Position numbers and translations under genes: made by a program
Notes under the pieces: model-generated
Told to the model about the DNA's origin: nothing
The model's input: the letters and a program-made list of their open reading frames with translations, nothing else
Database searches by the model: none
In this document: positions 37,181-46,430 of the stretch, in pieces
Position numbering within the stretch: position 1 is the stretch's first letter
How the letters are laid out: each line of letters begins with the position of its first letter
From: Caldora sp965222765
GTDB taxonomy: Bacteria > Cyanobacteriota > Cyanobacteriia > Cyanobacteriales > Coleofasciculaceae
Assembly: GCA_965222765.1 (NCBI GenBank)
Contig: CBDCVG010000094.1
Span: forward strand, 434,001 to 498,000
Length of the DNA: 64,000 bases
Reading direction: 5' to 3'

Positions 37181-37321
37181 TTACCACTTATTCCGAATGT
37201 GTACTGGTGAGCACTCAAAGGATAATTTATCAATCCAATTATCGAAGATACCAATTTTGCCGACCCGAGGAGAAGAGTCAATAACGGGTGGAATTGCTAC
37301 TTCGGGAGATTGCTCAACCAC
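37181..37321 (-). pseudogene. Remnant of a PIN-type toxin next to the UPF0175 antitoxin
   Basis: 46 codons from a GTG that overlaps the antitoxin stop by eight bases, the usual arrangement for a co-translated toxin. The first residues VVEQSPEVAIPPVIDSSP resemble the start of DUF3368/PIN toxins (VIDSSP is the first Asp strand), but the next residues (RVGKIGIFDNW) do not, and the frame stops early. The toxin appears to have been deleted after its first strand. Confidence 0.5.
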
Positions 37322-37565
37322 GCGCTAACTCCTGCTTGAGATCGTCAAAATCCACTAAAAAAACATCTACTTTTTCCCGTTCAAGAACTTCGAGAAACTC
37401 CTTACGATTCAATCCTGCCAGTTGAGCTGCTTTACCTTGGGAAATTTCCCCACGAGCATACCAGTAGATGGCGGCGGCAAGTCGTATAGCTTGGGTTAAT
37501 GACTCTGGAGAAGAATATTGGCTTGGTACGGCTTCTCCCGGAATATATAGGGTAATTTGGGTCAT
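37314..37565 (-). CDS. UPF0175-family antitoxin
   Basis: 83 residues. UPF0175 signature: ITLYIPGEAVPSQ at the start, QAIRLAAAIYWYARGEISQG then KAAQLAGLNRKEFLEVLEREKVDVF, a helix-turn-helix-like core. These proteins are antitoxins paired with DUF3368 PIN toxins. Here the downstream toxin is only a stub, so the antitoxin stands alone. The N- and C-termini look complete, and the stop overlaps the toxin start. Confidence 0.85.
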   Translation of the reverse strand: MTQITLYIPGEAVPSQYSSPESLTQAIRLAAAIYWYARGEISQGKAAQLAGLNRKEFLEVLEREKVDVFLVDFDDLKQELARG

Positions 37566-37686
37566 GGTCGTTATTAGTTGTTGAGGATATTATAGCTTCT
37601 CCAATAGAGTAGGCTTCAACTGCTATCCAAAGCTTATTATCAATGGATAATGGATAATTGATAATTGGTTAATTTGTTCTAAGACC

Positions 37687-38370
37687 TCATTTTCTACGAT
37701 ACCAACGCACAATTATGTCAGGAGAAATTCCCAGAAGATAGGCAACAATTATCACTTGGTTGATTAATGTGGTTTTGACAATGCCAAGTTTCTGCCAACG
37801 ACGTCCAGAAGTTAACACTGATGCTGAGAGGATACTAATTTCACCCCGAACTTTTAAGCATCGCATTATCTCAAAATCTTCCATAATCGGTAAGTTGGGA
37901 AAGCCGCCAATTTCTTTAAAGATAGTGGCTTTTAAAAAGATAGCTTGATCTCCATAAGGCATTGAAAAAAAACGCGATCGCATATTCACCATCTTTTCAA
38001 TCAACCGCAGCCCAGGTAATTGAGCATCAATGCTCAATTCAAAAGCACCGGCAACTGTTTTAGCATCTTGTAGTCCCTGACGAACCAAGAGCTCGAAGCC
38101 AGAAGGTAAAGTAGTATCAGCGTGCAGAAATAGTAGGATATCTCCAGTAGCAACGGCAGCACCAGCATTCATTTGGCTCGCACGACTAGCAGTTGTAGAA
38201 ATTACTTTAACACCTAAAGATTGAGCAATTGTCATCGTTGCATCTCGACTTCCCCCATCGACAACAATCACTTCTACCTGTTGGATATCTAAAAGCCTCA
38301 CCAACAGTTTCTCAATTGTGTGGGCTTCGTTTAAAACCGGAATAATAATTGAAATTTTTTCGGTTTCCAT
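37687..38370 (-). CDS. Family 2 glycosyltransferase, arsenosugar type (TIGR04283)
   Basis: 227 residues. GT-A fold with ISIIIPVLNEAHTIEKLL at the start, VIVVDGGSRDATM, and the DxD-like LFLHADTTLP near residue 80. GDQAIFLKATIFKEIGGFPN and LPIMEDFEIMRCLK are hallmarks of the TIGR04283 group, assigned in databases to arsenosugar biosynthesis. It is followed in the genome by its usual partner (38468-39085), which here lies upstream on the same strand. Neither arsM nor a radical-SAM arsS is in view, so the arsenosugar link is by family only. Confidence 0.85.
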   Translation of the reverse strand: METEKISIIIPVLNEAHTIEKLLVRLLDIQQVEVIVVDGGSRDATMTIAQSLGVKVISTTASRASQMNAGAAVATGDILLFLHADTTLPSGFELLVRQGLQDAKTVAGAFELSIDAQLPGLRLIEKMVNMRSRFFSMPYGDQAIFLKATIFKEIGGFPNLPIMEDFEIMRCLKVRGEISILSASVLTSGRRWQKLGIVKTTLINQVIIVAYLLGISPDIIVRWYRRK

Positions 38371-38425
38371 CCAGTTTTGTTGTTTGTTGTTTGTTGTTTG
38401 TTGTTTGTTGTTTGTCGTTTTTTAA
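38370..38425. repeat. 7-bp tandem repeat (TTGTTTG)
   Basis: About seven units of TTGTTTG between the two glycosyltransferase genes, ending just before the ATG of the downstream gene. Confidence 0.85.
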
Positions 38426-38467
38426 GTAACTATCCCAAAACTGCACCTGATTAAGCTATAATACTTC

Positions 38468-39085
38468 CTACTTCAAATCTTCTGGACGATCGATATCGTT
38501 GAGGAGAGGGAGAAAAGCGATCGCTAAATCCAGCTTCTTAGCAATCTCTAAAGTTTGTTGCCGTACTTGAGATGTACCCCAACTAATTCCCACAAATAAT
38601 TCTCCAATCATTCGTCTCAAACCAATCAAATAATAACCCCCATCCTCTGCTGGACCAAGCACTAAATCGTATTGCTCCAATGCCTCAAGAGCCTGTGCCA
38701 TCAACTCAGCTGTCAAATCTGGGCAATCAATGCCAATAATTACCACCCTAGTCATTCCAGCAGTAAAAGACGCAGCAAATGCTGACGCCATCCGCTCGCC
38801 CAAATCCCCTTCTGTTTGTGGTTGGTAAGCAAAATCATTACCTAGCCAAGCTTGCATTAATTGCTGAGTACCACCAGAAAAATGGACTTCTACAGATAAG
38901 GGACGGCAAGTTGCAAGTTCCCTCACCTGAAGTAGAGTCTCTTCCGTCAGCTGGCGTTGCAGTTTTGCCGCCCCCTCAGCTCCAAGGGCCGGAATCATTC
39001 TTGTCTTAGTTTTTCCCGGCTCAGGATAACGGCTAAAAACGATTAGACGTTCCTCTATTGCTCCAGCTTCTTGTTCATCTCCCAT
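38468..39085 (-). CDS. DUF2064 glycosyltransferase-like protein, arsenosugar type (TIGR04282)
   Basis: 205 residues. Starts LIVFSRYPEPGKTKTRMIPA, the nucleotide-sugar-binding signature of this nucleotidyltransferase-like family, with GDLGERMASAF in the middle and VIIGIDCPDL (the DxD equivalent) near residue 113, then LGPAEDGGYYLIGL. It normally pairs with a TIGR04283 enzyme, as here. The pair probably builds a glycoside, possibly an arsenosugar. The two genes are 97 bp apart, separated by heptamer repeats. Confidence 0.87.
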   Translation of the reverse strand: MGDEQEAGAIEERLIVFSRYPEPGKTKTRMIPALGAEGAAKLQRQLTEETLLQVRELATCRPLSVEVHFSGGTQQLMQAWLGNDFAYQPQTEGDLGERMASAFAASFTAGMTRVVIIGIDCPDLTAELMAQALEALEQYDLVLGPAEDGGYYLIGLRRMIGELFVGISWGTSQVRQQTLEIAKKLDLAIAFLPLLNDIDRPEDLK

Positions 39086-39148
39086 CTGCGTTCTTTGGTT
39101 AAGATTACACCATGACTAGAGTAGTTAAGATTTGGTCTTCTTTGTCAA

Positions 39149-39409
39149 GTGTCTCCCTTTAAAATTAAAAATGCCTCATTGGAGGAAGCAATTATAGTTT
39201 GGTCAAAATTCCAAGATAACCCCACAATCTACTCCGAATTACCCCTGAGGGATTTACGATTTGCTGGTGAGGTTTTAGCTCAGGTTGAGGTAAAAACCGG
39301 TATTCGGACAAAGCCCAAGCTATTGCTTGCGATCGCTCCAGTAATATCTCCTGTATTGGCTTTAAGGCTCTTCTTTGCATCCTTGACTCGTTCAAGGTAT
39401 CGTAAATAA
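39149..39409 (+). CDS. Small conserved-looking protein upstream of lysC
   Basis: 86 residues from a GTG start. I do not recognise a family. The N-terminal part is hydrophilic (KNASLEEAIIVWSKFQDNPT) and the C-terminus is a short hydrophobic stretch (LLLAIAPVISPVLALRLFFA) followed by a basic tail, so it may be membrane-associated. Only 19 bp separate it from lysC on the same strand, so it may be co-transcribed. It is likely real because of that spacing and clean codon use, but this is inference. Confidence 0.5.
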   Translation: MSPFKIKNASLEEAIIVWSKFQDNPTIYSELPLRDLRFAGEVLAQVEVKTGIRTKPKLLLAIAPVISPVLALRLFFASLTRSRYRK

Positions 39410-39428
39410 GCTTGATGGGATCAAGATT

Positions 39429-41240
39429 ATGTCATTAGTTGTTCAGAAATACGGTGGTACTTCCGTTGGTTCAGTAGAACGTATCCAAGCTGTAGCGCAA
39501 CGGGTCAGGAAAACAGCTCAAACTGGGGATGCTGTGGTGGTTGTCGTTTCGGCGATGGGTAAAACTACCGATGGTTTAGTGCAACTGGCTAATGCCGTTT
39601 CTCCTAGTCCCTGCCGCAGGGAAATGGATATGTTGCTTTCTACGGGGGAGCAAGTCTCCATTGCCCTATTGTCTATGGCATTGCAGGAGTTGGGGCAACC
39701 AGCAATTTCCCTAACAGGAGCACAGGTGGGAATTGTCACGGAAGCACAACATAGTCGCGCCCGCATTCTCAATATTGAAACTCAGCGATTGGAGAGACAT
39801 CTCAAGGAAGGAAAAGTAGTAGTAGTAGCTGGATTTCAGGGTATCAGTAGTACCAGTGAGATGGAAATTACTACCCTAGGGCGCGGTGGTTCTGATACCT
39901 CAGCAGTAGCACTAGCTGCTTCCTTAGGAGCCAATCGTTGTGAAATTTACACTGATGTACCGGGAATTTTAACAGCTGACCCCCGCTTGGTAACTGATGC
40001 TCAGCTGATGGATGAGATTACCTCCGATGAAATGCTGGAATTAGCCAGCTTGGGAGCTAAGGTACTTCATCCCCGTGCTGTAGAAATTGCCCGGAATTAT
40101 GGTGTGCCGTTGGTAGTACTTTCCAGTTGGACGGATGATCCCGGTACTAGGGTAATTTCTCCTTTACCTCAGCCTCGTTCTACGGAAGGCTTAGAGATTG
40201 CCTTACCAGTCTCAGCAGTAGAATATGATACGGATCAGGCAAAAGTAGCCCTGTTGCGAGTACCAGATCGTCCTGGTGTGGCAGCTCAGTTATTTGGGGA
40301 GATTGCGGTTGAAGACTTGGATATAGACTTGATTATCCAATCAATCCACGAAGGTAATAGTAATGATATTGCCTTTACCGTCAGCAAAAATATTCTCAAA
40401 CGAGCCGAAGCCGTATCAGAAGCTATTGCTCCTGCCCTCCGCAGCCAAAAAACTGCCCATCCCGAAGAAGCAGAGGTAATGGTAGAAAGGGAGATTGCCA
40501 AAATCTCAATTACTGGAGCAGGGATGATTGGGCGCCCCGGGATTGCTGCCCAAATGTTCGCCACCCTAGCGGCAGCTAACATCAATATTGAGATGATTTC
40601 CACCTCAGAAGTCAAAGTCAGCTGCGTTATTGCCTCCCAAGATAGTGATCGCGCGATCGCTTCTTTGTGCCAAACTTTCCAAATCAACAGTTCTCCAGTT
40701 CCCACTTCCCCATCTCCCGTTCGCCATACCCAATCTGCTGTTAGAGGCGTTGCCCTTGATCTCAATCAAGCTCGTTTAGCAATTCGTTACATTCCAGATC
40801 GTCCGGGTAGTGCGGCTAAGATCTTTGGACTCTTAGCAGAGCACAACATCAGTGTTGATATGATTATCCAGTCTCAACGCTGTCGGGTAATTGACGGCAT
40901 TACCACCCGGGATCTTGCCTTTACTGTCTCCCAAGCTGATGGTGAAGCAGCGCGGAAAGTACTGCAACAAGCAGCACCGGTTTTAGAACAGGCTGAGATA
41001 CTGCTAGATACAGAAATTGCTAAAGTTAGTATCGTTGGAGCCGGGATGATCGGTCAACCTGGTATCGCCGCCAAAATGTTTGCGGCTCTAGCACAACACA
41101 AAATCAATATTCAGATGATTACTACCTCAGAAATTAAGATTAGCTGTGTTGTGGATCAAGACCAAGGAGTCATTGCCTTGCAAGCAATTCACCAGGCTTT
41201 TGGTTTAGCAGGCACTAAGCAAATTGAGATTCCAGTGTAG
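39429..41240 (+). CDS. lysC: Aspartate kinase with four ACT domains
   Basis: 603 residues. The kinase domain (about 1-245) has VQKYGGTSVGSVERIQ at the start, GFQGISSTSEMEITTLGRGG (the ATP/aspartate-binding block) and ASLGAKVLHPRAVEIARNYG. It phosphorylates aspartate in the first step of lysine, threonine and methionine synthesis. Two pairs of ACT domains follow: one pair near 265-420 and another near 440-600, each with ITGAGMIGRPGIAAQMFATL or the matching IVGAGMIGQPGIAAKMFAAL. The four-ACT layout is characteristic of cyanobacterial LysC, which is feedback-inhibited by lysine and threonine. The linker has a short Pro/Ser-rich stretch (SPVPTSPSPV). Confidence 0.96.
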   Translation: MSLVVQKYGGTSVGSVERIQAVAQRVRKTAQTGDAVVVVVSAMGKTTDGLVQLANAVSPSPCRREMDMLLSTGEQVSIALLSMALQELGQPAISLTGAQVGIVTEAQHSRARILNIETQRLERHLKEGKVVVVAGFQGISSTSEMEITTLGRGGSDTSAVALAASLGANRCEIYTDVPGILTADPRLVTDAQLMDEITSDEMLELASLGAKVLHPRAVEIARNYGVPLVVLSSWTDDPGTRVISPLPQPRSTEGLEIALPVSAVEYDTDQAKVALLRVPDRPGVAAQLFGEIAVEDLDIDLIIQSIHEGNSNDIAFTVSKNILKRAEAVSEAIAPALRSQKTAHPEEAEVMVEREIAKISITGAGMIGRPGIAAQMFATLAAANINIEMISTSEVKVSCVIASQDSDRAIASLCQTFQINSSPVPTSPSPVRHTQSAVRGVALDLNQARLAIRYIPDRPGSAAKIFGLLAEHNISVDMIIQSQRCRVIDGITTRDLAFTVSQADGEAARKVLQQAAPVLEQAEILLDTEIAKVSIVGAGMIGQPGIAAKMFAALAQHKINIQMITTSEIKISCVVDQDQGVIALQAIHQAFGLAGTKQIEIPV

Positions 41241-41275
41241 AAAAAACCTAAAACCTAGCACCTAAAACCTAACAC

Positions 41276-42877
41276 CTAATAAAGTACACGATAGAGCTGA
41301 AGAGGTTGTTGTTTCCCCTTAACGCGAACTGGGGGAATTTTGACTACAGGAATTGTGCGATCGCTCAAGTGTTTTAGGGTAGTATGAGAAATCAGGATTT
41401 CACCCCCCTTAGCAACATCACAGATGCGGCTAGCCAAATTGGTTGTGTCCCCAATGGTTCCATATCGAATCAGCTTCGGTGAACCAATGTTTCCCGCTGC
41501 CACTTTCCCCGTATTGAGTCCGATGTGGATCTTAATCCGTAAATTCCGTCGCTTTACCCAATCCTGATTCAATCCCTCAATTGCCCGCTGCATAGCGATC
41601 GCTGATTGAACAGCTTGCTTGGCATCATCTGGTTGCCGATAAGGGGCACCCCAAATTGCTAGCAGCCCATCCCCAATATACTGCTCTAATGTACCCTCAT
41701 ACTTAAAGATAATATCCTCCACCATCACCTGGAAGTATTCATTGAGCATCTCAATTACTTGCCGTGGCTCCATTCGAGAGCAGATTTGGGTAAAGCTACT
41801 GATATCGGCAAACAGGGCTGTCACCTCCGTATCAACAATCTTCAGCTTGCCTTCTTCCTTAAGTTTTTTACTTACAGCTTCCGGAAAACAGCTCTCAAAT
41901 TTTGCCCGCATCACTGCTTCTGTTTCAATCTGCTTGTAGAGTTTGGCATTTTCAATAGCGATCGCTGCTTGGTTAGCCAAAGCTGTGAGAAACTCCAAAT
42001 CTTCCTGGCGGTAAACGTTTACCATGGAGAGATTATCAGCATACAATACCCCAATCACTTGATCTCTGGGCTTGAGGGGCACACACATAGAAGCACGGAT
42101 TGCCTGTGCCAAAATCGAGTTAGCTTCATAGAAGCGATTGTCAACACAGGCATCAGAAATGAGAATAGCTTCTCCATGCTCGTGGACAAAATTGGTGATA
42201 GTGGTACTGTAGATCTGACCATCAGTAGGTATTCCACCTCGAAACTTGACCGCTTTTTGCTCAAGCTCCCCAGTTTGTTGGTTAAACATCAGGATTATTG
42301 CCCGATCTACATTCATAATCTGCAACAGCAGATCGAGAATTTTCTCTAATAGCTTCTGGGGTTCTTCCGGAGAAGAAAGCTGCTGGCTGACTTCTAACAA
42401 AATCTTTAACTTGTCTAGGGCTCGCTGCTCGGCATTTCTTTGCCGTAGCATGAGGACTGTGCCTTTTTGTTGTGAGCTGTTGTGATCTAGTAAGTCTTGC
42501 AGCGCTACACGAGTTTTCTCTGGTGCTAATCTACCGATAATAGATAAATTTGACCCTTCACCCCCCAAAGGCTCTGGTTTGGAACTCTCCAGCGCTTGCA
42601 CAAAGAGAAATACTACAGCGCCATAACGTATCAAGTCTCCGTCTTTGAGTTCACACTGATCAATTTTAGATTCGTTAACGAAGGTGTTATTGAGGCTCCC
42701 TAAATCGGTGATAATCGCCTGCTCTTCAGCAATCAGAATTTGAGCATGGTGACGAGAGAGACTTCTATCAGCCACAATAATGCTGTTGTCGATCTCCCGT
42801 CCAATGGTGTTCACACCACGTTTCAACTTATGAATTTCTGGGCTAGGAGCGTCTGGGTTTTGGATTAAATATGGCAC
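41276..42877 (-). CDS. FHA-GAF adenylate/guanylate cyclase
   Basis: 533 residues. FHA domain at the N-terminus (~20-95; NTIGREIDNSIIVADRSLSR HHAQILI), GAF domain (~165-325), then a class III cyclase domain (~350-530). The cyclase has both metal-binding aspartates (VTALFADISSFTQ and YIGDGLLAIWGAPYR) and the GLNTGKVAAGNIGS and TNLASRICDVAKGG blocks. It resembles Spirulina and Nostoc cyclases that make cAMP, a regulator of motility in cyanobacteria. Whether it makes cAMP or cGMP is not decided by inspection. It converges with lysC, with a TAGCACC-type heptamer array between them. Confidence 0.9.
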   Translation of the reverse strand: MPYLIQNPDAPSPEIHKLKRGVNTIGREIDNSIIVADRSLSRHHAQILIAEEQAIITDLGSLNNTFVNESKIDQCELKDGDLIRYGAVVFLFVQALESSKPEPLGGEGSNLSIIGRLAPEKTRVALQDLLDHNSSQQKGTVLMLRQRNAEQRALDKLKILLEVSQQLSSPEEPQKLLEKILDLLLQIMNVDRAIILMFNQQTGELEQKAVKFRGGIPTDGQIYSTTITNFVHEHGEAILISDACVDNRFYEANSILAQAIRASMCVPLKPRDQVIGVLYADNLSMVNVYRQEDLEFLTALANQAAIAIENAKLYKQIETEAVMRAKFESCFPEAVSKKLKEEGKLKIVDTEVTALFADISSFTQICSRMEPRQVIEMLNEYFQVMVEDIIFKYEGTLEQYIGDGLLAIWGAPYRQPDDAKQAVQSAIAMQRAIEGLNQDWVKRRNLRIKIHIGLNTGKVAAGNIGSPKLIRYGTIGDTTNLASRICDVAKGGEILISHTTLKHLSDRTIPVVKIPPVRVKGKQQPLQLYRVLY

Positions 42878-43362
42878 ACTCTAACCTCTCTTGGCGCTTG
42901 CTTGGTCATCAACTGCCAAAATTAGTAACTTACTTAGTAATACAAGCTTGACGACAGATGAATCCGCTTTTGTTTTATAAATCTTAGTGACCACCCAGGA
43001 CAAGCATGTTGAACAGAAGTTGTTTGGCAGGTACATTTGCTATAGCAGTAGATATGTCCCTTGAGTACCAAGTAATACTGGAAATTTTAGCTCACAAGTA
43101 ACTTTTACTCATAGTTCTCGAAGAGTGCCAAATTATCTATGTTAGTCTAAAAAGAGGGAATCAGGAATGAGAAATTCCTCAGAAAGATTGTTATTCTTTG
43201 TTGTGAGCAATAGCTGATGAGCATCTCACTTAAACATAGAGGGATATAACAGATATTTGATAAATTTTCACCCTAGCGTCGGACGGTGTATGATAGCACA
43301 TAGGTGTTGGTCTTAAATGGTAGCTCACAAGGAAAGTCAATCTAGACTTGCTAGCTTGTAAT
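42878..43362. other. Intergenic region, nothing recognised
   Basis: About 485 bp upstream of the cyclase gene and downstream of the response-regulator gene, both on the minus strand. AT-rich; it should contain the cyclase promoter. I see no repeat array, RNA gene or reading frame of note. Confidence 0.5.
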
Positions 43363-43821
43363 TTAAGTTACGGTTGCTGGTAAGCATAAATGGCGCTGAA
43401 GAGCTGCTTCAACGTCCTCTAGCATGTAGGGTTTGCTGACGTAATCATCGAAGCCTGCCAGCATGAGATCTTCTCGCTCTGAGGTATTAGCCAAAGCTGT
43501 TACCGCAATCACGGGAATTTTTTTAACTGTTGAGTCTTTCTTCAGCCGAGCTAAAACTTCAGCACCACTCATATGGGGCATGAGAATATCTAATAAAATC
43601 AAAGCTGGTTGAGCAGTTTGGGCTTGTTGCAAAGCACTGATACCGTCAACTGCCGTGATCCAGGAAAAGCCCAAATGATCTAGCACATGAGTCATCAGCA
43701 GCAAATTATCTTCGTCGTCATCGACCACTAAAACTAGTGGCGGTTTAGTGGTAGAATTTTGCACACTAATAACATCATTAAACTTCTGCTCACCATAAGG
43801 AAAAATATTCAAATATTCCAT
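43363..43821 (-). CDS. Single-domain response regulator
   Basis: 152 residues. A ~25-residue lead precedes one receiver domain: LVLVVDDDEDNLLLMTHVLD (acidic pair), ALILLDILMPHMSGAEVL (phospho-acceptor Asp), VIAVTALANTSE and DDYVSKPYMLEDVEAALQRH (Lys). No output domain. Its kinase is not adjacent; the lone receiver may act in a phosphorelay or bind a target. The leader MEYLNIFPYGEQKFNDVISV is not part of the fold, so a later start is possible though no good alternative is visible. Confidence 0.85.
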   Translation of the reverse strand: MEYLNIFPYGEQKFNDVISVQNSTTKPPLVLVVDDDEDNLLLMTHVLDHLGFSWITAVDGISALQQAQTAQPALILLDILMPHMSGAEVLARLKKDSTVKKIPVIAVTALANTSEREDLMLAGFDDYVSKPYMLEDVEAALQRHLCLPATVT

Positions 43822-44236
43822 GCTTTTTTAAAGGTAATCCTACGACTGTTATCTTACTTCCACCCTAAGGATAAACGAGACACTTCCCAAGCGTCCGTGG
43901 TTTACTTGGTTTTCTCGGAGCATAGTTAATTTATAGCTACCTAAGTCTTGCCTTTGGATTGAATCAGAAGCTGTTAGAAAGTGTTATTATATAACAACTT
44001 TTCCTATAAATTAGGATAAATATCTGTAAAATGAAACATTTTTTGATAATTACCTCCAGAAAAGGAGGTATTCTCTTAGGGAAATTTAGAGAAAGTATAG
44101 AAAAATTTGCAATAATCCCAACCCCCTGAAAATCTTTAAGTTTTTTTGTAGATGCTGTTGACAAAATTGGTTATCTAAAAGTTAAGATATTACCAGAAGA
44201 ACTATCCCCAAGATGCTTTGGGGTAGGAGAGAAGCT
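43822..44236. other. Divergent intergenic region with a small hairpin
   Basis: About 415 bp between divergent genes. TACCTCC AGAAAA GGAGGTA (44051-44070) forms a perfect 7-bp stem; being close to the anti-Shine-Dalgarno sequence it is curious, but its role is unknown. A short minus-strand frame here (43964-44164) lacks coding character. Confidence 0.45.
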
Positions 44237-45604
44237 ATGGGTATCGCTACAATTAACCCAGCAACTGGGGCAACGCTCAAGACCTTTGAGCCCCTGAGTA
44301 GAGAGTCAATTGAAACTAAGCTGGCACTGGCGCAACAGACATTTGAACAATACCGCCGAACGCCCATAAGTCAAAGAGCACAATGGCTCAATCAGGCAGC
44401 GGAGATTTTAGAGCGTGACAAAGTCAGCTTTGGTAAGCTGATGACCATGGAAATGGGTAAGACCATTAAAGGTGCGATCGCTGAAGCACAAAAATGTGCT
44501 TTGGTTTGCCGCTACTACGCCGAACACGCTGCAGAATTTCTCGCGGATGTTCCTGCAACTACCGATGCCAGTCAGAGTTTTGTGCGCTACCAGCCTCTGG
44601 GAGTTATTTTAGCAGTCATGCCTTGGAATTTTCCCTTTTGGCAGGTATTCCGCTTTGCTGCACCAGCACTGATGGCTGGCAATGTCGGTCTGCTCAAACA
44701 TGCTTCTAATGTACCCCAATGTGCTTTAGCAATTGAGGAGATTATCAAACAAGCTGGATTTCCCGAAGGTGCCCTCCAGACTTTATTAATTGGAGCACAG
44801 CAAGTAGCAGGGATTATTGATGATCAGCGAGTCAAAGCTGCCACCCTAACTGGTAGTGAAGCCGCAGGTGCAAGTTTGGCAGCAGCAGCAGGTAAGCAAA
44901 TTAAGAAAACTGTCCTAGAACTAGGAGGAAGTGACCCCTATATTGTCCTAGAGAGTGCAGATTTAGAGGCAGCAGTTTCTACAGCAGTCACCGCTCGGAT
45001 GCTGAATAATGGTCAATCTTGCATCGCAGCGAAAAGATTTATTTTAATGGAAGCGATCGCTGATGAATTTGAGGGACGCCTAGTAGAGAAATTCCAACAT
45101 CTCAAAATTGGTGACCCAATGCAAGAAGAGATGGATGTTGGTCCTTTAGCCACTCCTGGTATTCTCGCTGATTTAGACCAACAAGTCCAAGCTTGCATAG
45201 AAAAAGGAGCAAAAGTTCTTACTGGAGGCAAACCTCTGGCTCACCTTCCCGGTAACTTCTATCCTCCTACTATTCTGACTGACTTTCCAGCCGGGACACC
45301 TGCGGATCAAGAGGAATTTTTTGGTCCGGTGGCTTTACTTTTCCGGGTAAATAACCTTGATGCTGCCATTAAGTTAGCAAATAGCACACCTTTTGGACTA
45401 GGAGCTAGTGCTTGGACAACAGATGAAGAGGAACAAAATCGACTGATTGACGAACTTGAAGCCGGTGCTGTCTTTATCAATGGTTTAGTCAAATCGGACC
45501 CCCGTATACCTTTTGGGGGAATTAAGCGTTCCGGCTATGGTCGAGAATTAGGAATTCAAGGCATACATGAGTTTGTCAATATTAAAACAGTGTGGATTAG
45601 TTAA
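44237..45604 (+). CDS. gabD: NAD(P)-dependent succinate-semialdehyde dehydrogenase
   Basis: About 455 residues from the ATG of MGIATINPATG, chosen because TAGGAGA lies just upstream; the earlier in-frame ATG reads through this site. Aldehyde dehydrogenase fold: cofactor motif FTL-type block at TLTGSEAAGASLAAAAGK, catalytic Glu in VLELGGSDPYIVL and catalytic Cys in NNGQSCIAAKRF. LPGNFYPPTIL and FINGLVKSDPRIPFGGIKRSG are typical of the YneI/Gab-D2-like group. It oxidises succinic semialdehyde to succinate, in cyanobacteria a step of the 2-oxoglutarate decarboxylase or GABA routes that close the TCA cycle. The specific substrate is inferred from family. Confidence 0.9.
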   Translation: MGIATINPATGATLKTFEPLSRESIETKLALAQQTFEQYRRTPISQRAQWLNQAAEILERDKVSFGKLMTMEMGKTIKGAIAEAQKCALVCRYYAEHAAEFLADVPATTDASQSFVRYQPLGVILAVMPWNFPFWQVFRFAAPALMAGNVGLLKHASNVPQCALAIEEIIKQAGFPEGALQTLLIGAQQVAGIIDDQRVKAATLTGSEAAGASLAAAAGKQIKKTVLELGGSDPYIVLESADLEAAVSTAVTARMLNNGQSCIAAKRFILMEAIADEFEGRLVEKFQHLKIGDPMQEEMDVGPLATPGILADLDQQVQACIEKGAKVLTGGKPLAHLPGNFYPPTILTDFPAGTPADQEEFFGPVALLFRVNNLDAAIKLANSTPFGLGASAWTTDEEEQNRLIDELEAGAVFINGLVKSDPRIPFGGIKRSGYGRELGIQGIHEFVNIKTVWIS

Positions 45605-45631
45605 TACCAATTTTAATTTTTGGTATGAGAA

Positions 45632-45760
45632 TAGCTCTCTTCGTAGGTATCTATAAATTTTACAGTGGGCGCAGCGGGTCTGTGCTTAATCATACTCTGC
45701 ATCAGGGTTTGAGCCATTTTTCCTTTATTTGACCTCTGCCAGAGTGACAGAAGAGAGCTA
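45632..45760. repeat. MITE-like element family D, copy 1
   Basis: About 129 bp with inverted ends TAGCTCTCTTC and GAAGAGAGCTA; the right end extends inward as GTGACAGAAGAGAG. A related copy at 57559-57655 has the same ends. It lies between the dehydrogenase and the DUF433 gene and ends 35 bp before the latter's start, so it might hold its promoter. Confidence 0.65.
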
Positions 45761-45795
45761 AAATGTGAAAACGTATCCCTTATGGGGTTTTATTG

Positions 45796-46089
45796 ATGAC
45801 CACTACAGCCGTTTCCAGATATATCACTCGCAATCCAGAGATTTTAAGCGGTGAACCGATTATCATCGGGACTCGGATATCGGTACGAGTCATTGTCGGC
45901 TTATGGCGGTTGGGTACTCCTCCTGAAGAAATTCCCACACAGTATCCTCAGCTTACCCTGGCTCAAGTCTTTGATGCCCTGAGTTTTTATTTGGATAACC
46001 AGGCTGAAATCAACGAGTATATTGAGCGAAACCACATCCCTGATAACCTGATTCATCCCGCAGTTCGCAAAGCATTGAAAGCGGAATGA
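45796..46089 (+). CDS. DUF433 antitoxin
   Basis: About 97 residues. DUF433 signature: YITRNPEILSGEPIIIGTRI with SVRVIVGLWRLGTPPEEIP and the helix-turn-helix LTLAQVFDALSFYLDNQAEI. These small proteins are antitoxins for DUF5615 PIN-like toxins, encoded next. The two genes overlap by four bases (ATGA), which indicates translational coupling. Unlike the other toxin-antitoxin loci in the window both partners look intact. The start ATG directly follows a TTG codon also in frame. Confidence 0.88.
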   Translation: MTTTAVSRYITRNPEILSGEPIIIGTRISVRVIVGLWRLGTPPEEIPTQYPQLTLAQVFDALSFYLDNQAEINEYIERNHIPDNLIHPAVRKALKAE

Positions 46090-46430
46090 AAATCTTTGCC
46101 TCACTCTACACTGATGAGGATATTGCTAATTTGGTCGCTACTCTTTTAAGAGCAAGAGGTCTGGATATCCTCACTACTATTGATGCAGAGATGACGGGTT
46201 ACTCTGATGAGCAACAATTAGCTTATGCTGCCTCACATGAGCGATGCATATTGACCCATAATCGAGTGTATTTTGAAAGATTGCACCTGAGCTACATCCA
46301 AACAGGACAACAGCACTCAGGCATCATTGTAACACCTCAAAATAATGGATATGAGATTGCTCAACGAGTCGGTATCATTCTCAATACTCTGACAGCAGAT
46401 GAGGTTTTTAACCAGATTTTGTATGTCTAG
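46086..46430 (+). CDS. DUF5615 PIN-like toxin
   Basis: 114 residues. MKIFASLYTDEDIANLVATL is the opening of DUF5615 (PIN-like), with the first acids in YTDED, and LAYAASHERCILTHNRVYF gives the central strand; it ends with a helical segment after SGIIVTPQNNG. It is presumed to cleave RNA and to be blocked by the DUF433 protein. Length and motifs are complete. Confidence 0.85.
   Translation: MKIFASLYTDEDIANLVATLLRARGLDILTTIDAEMTGYSDEQQLAYAASHERCILTHNRVYFERLHLSYIQTGQQHSGIIVTPQNNGYEIAQRVGIILNTLTADEVFNQILYV

Noticed and set aside
37000..37284. 94-codon plus-strand frame rich in Ser and Cys
   Set aside because: Begins inside the IS605-type hairpin end and runs antisense to the toxin stub; no domain or ribosome site.
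43964..44164. 66-codon minus-strand frame upstream of gabD
   Set aside because: AT-rich with random composition, no ribosome site, and inside a divergent promoter region.
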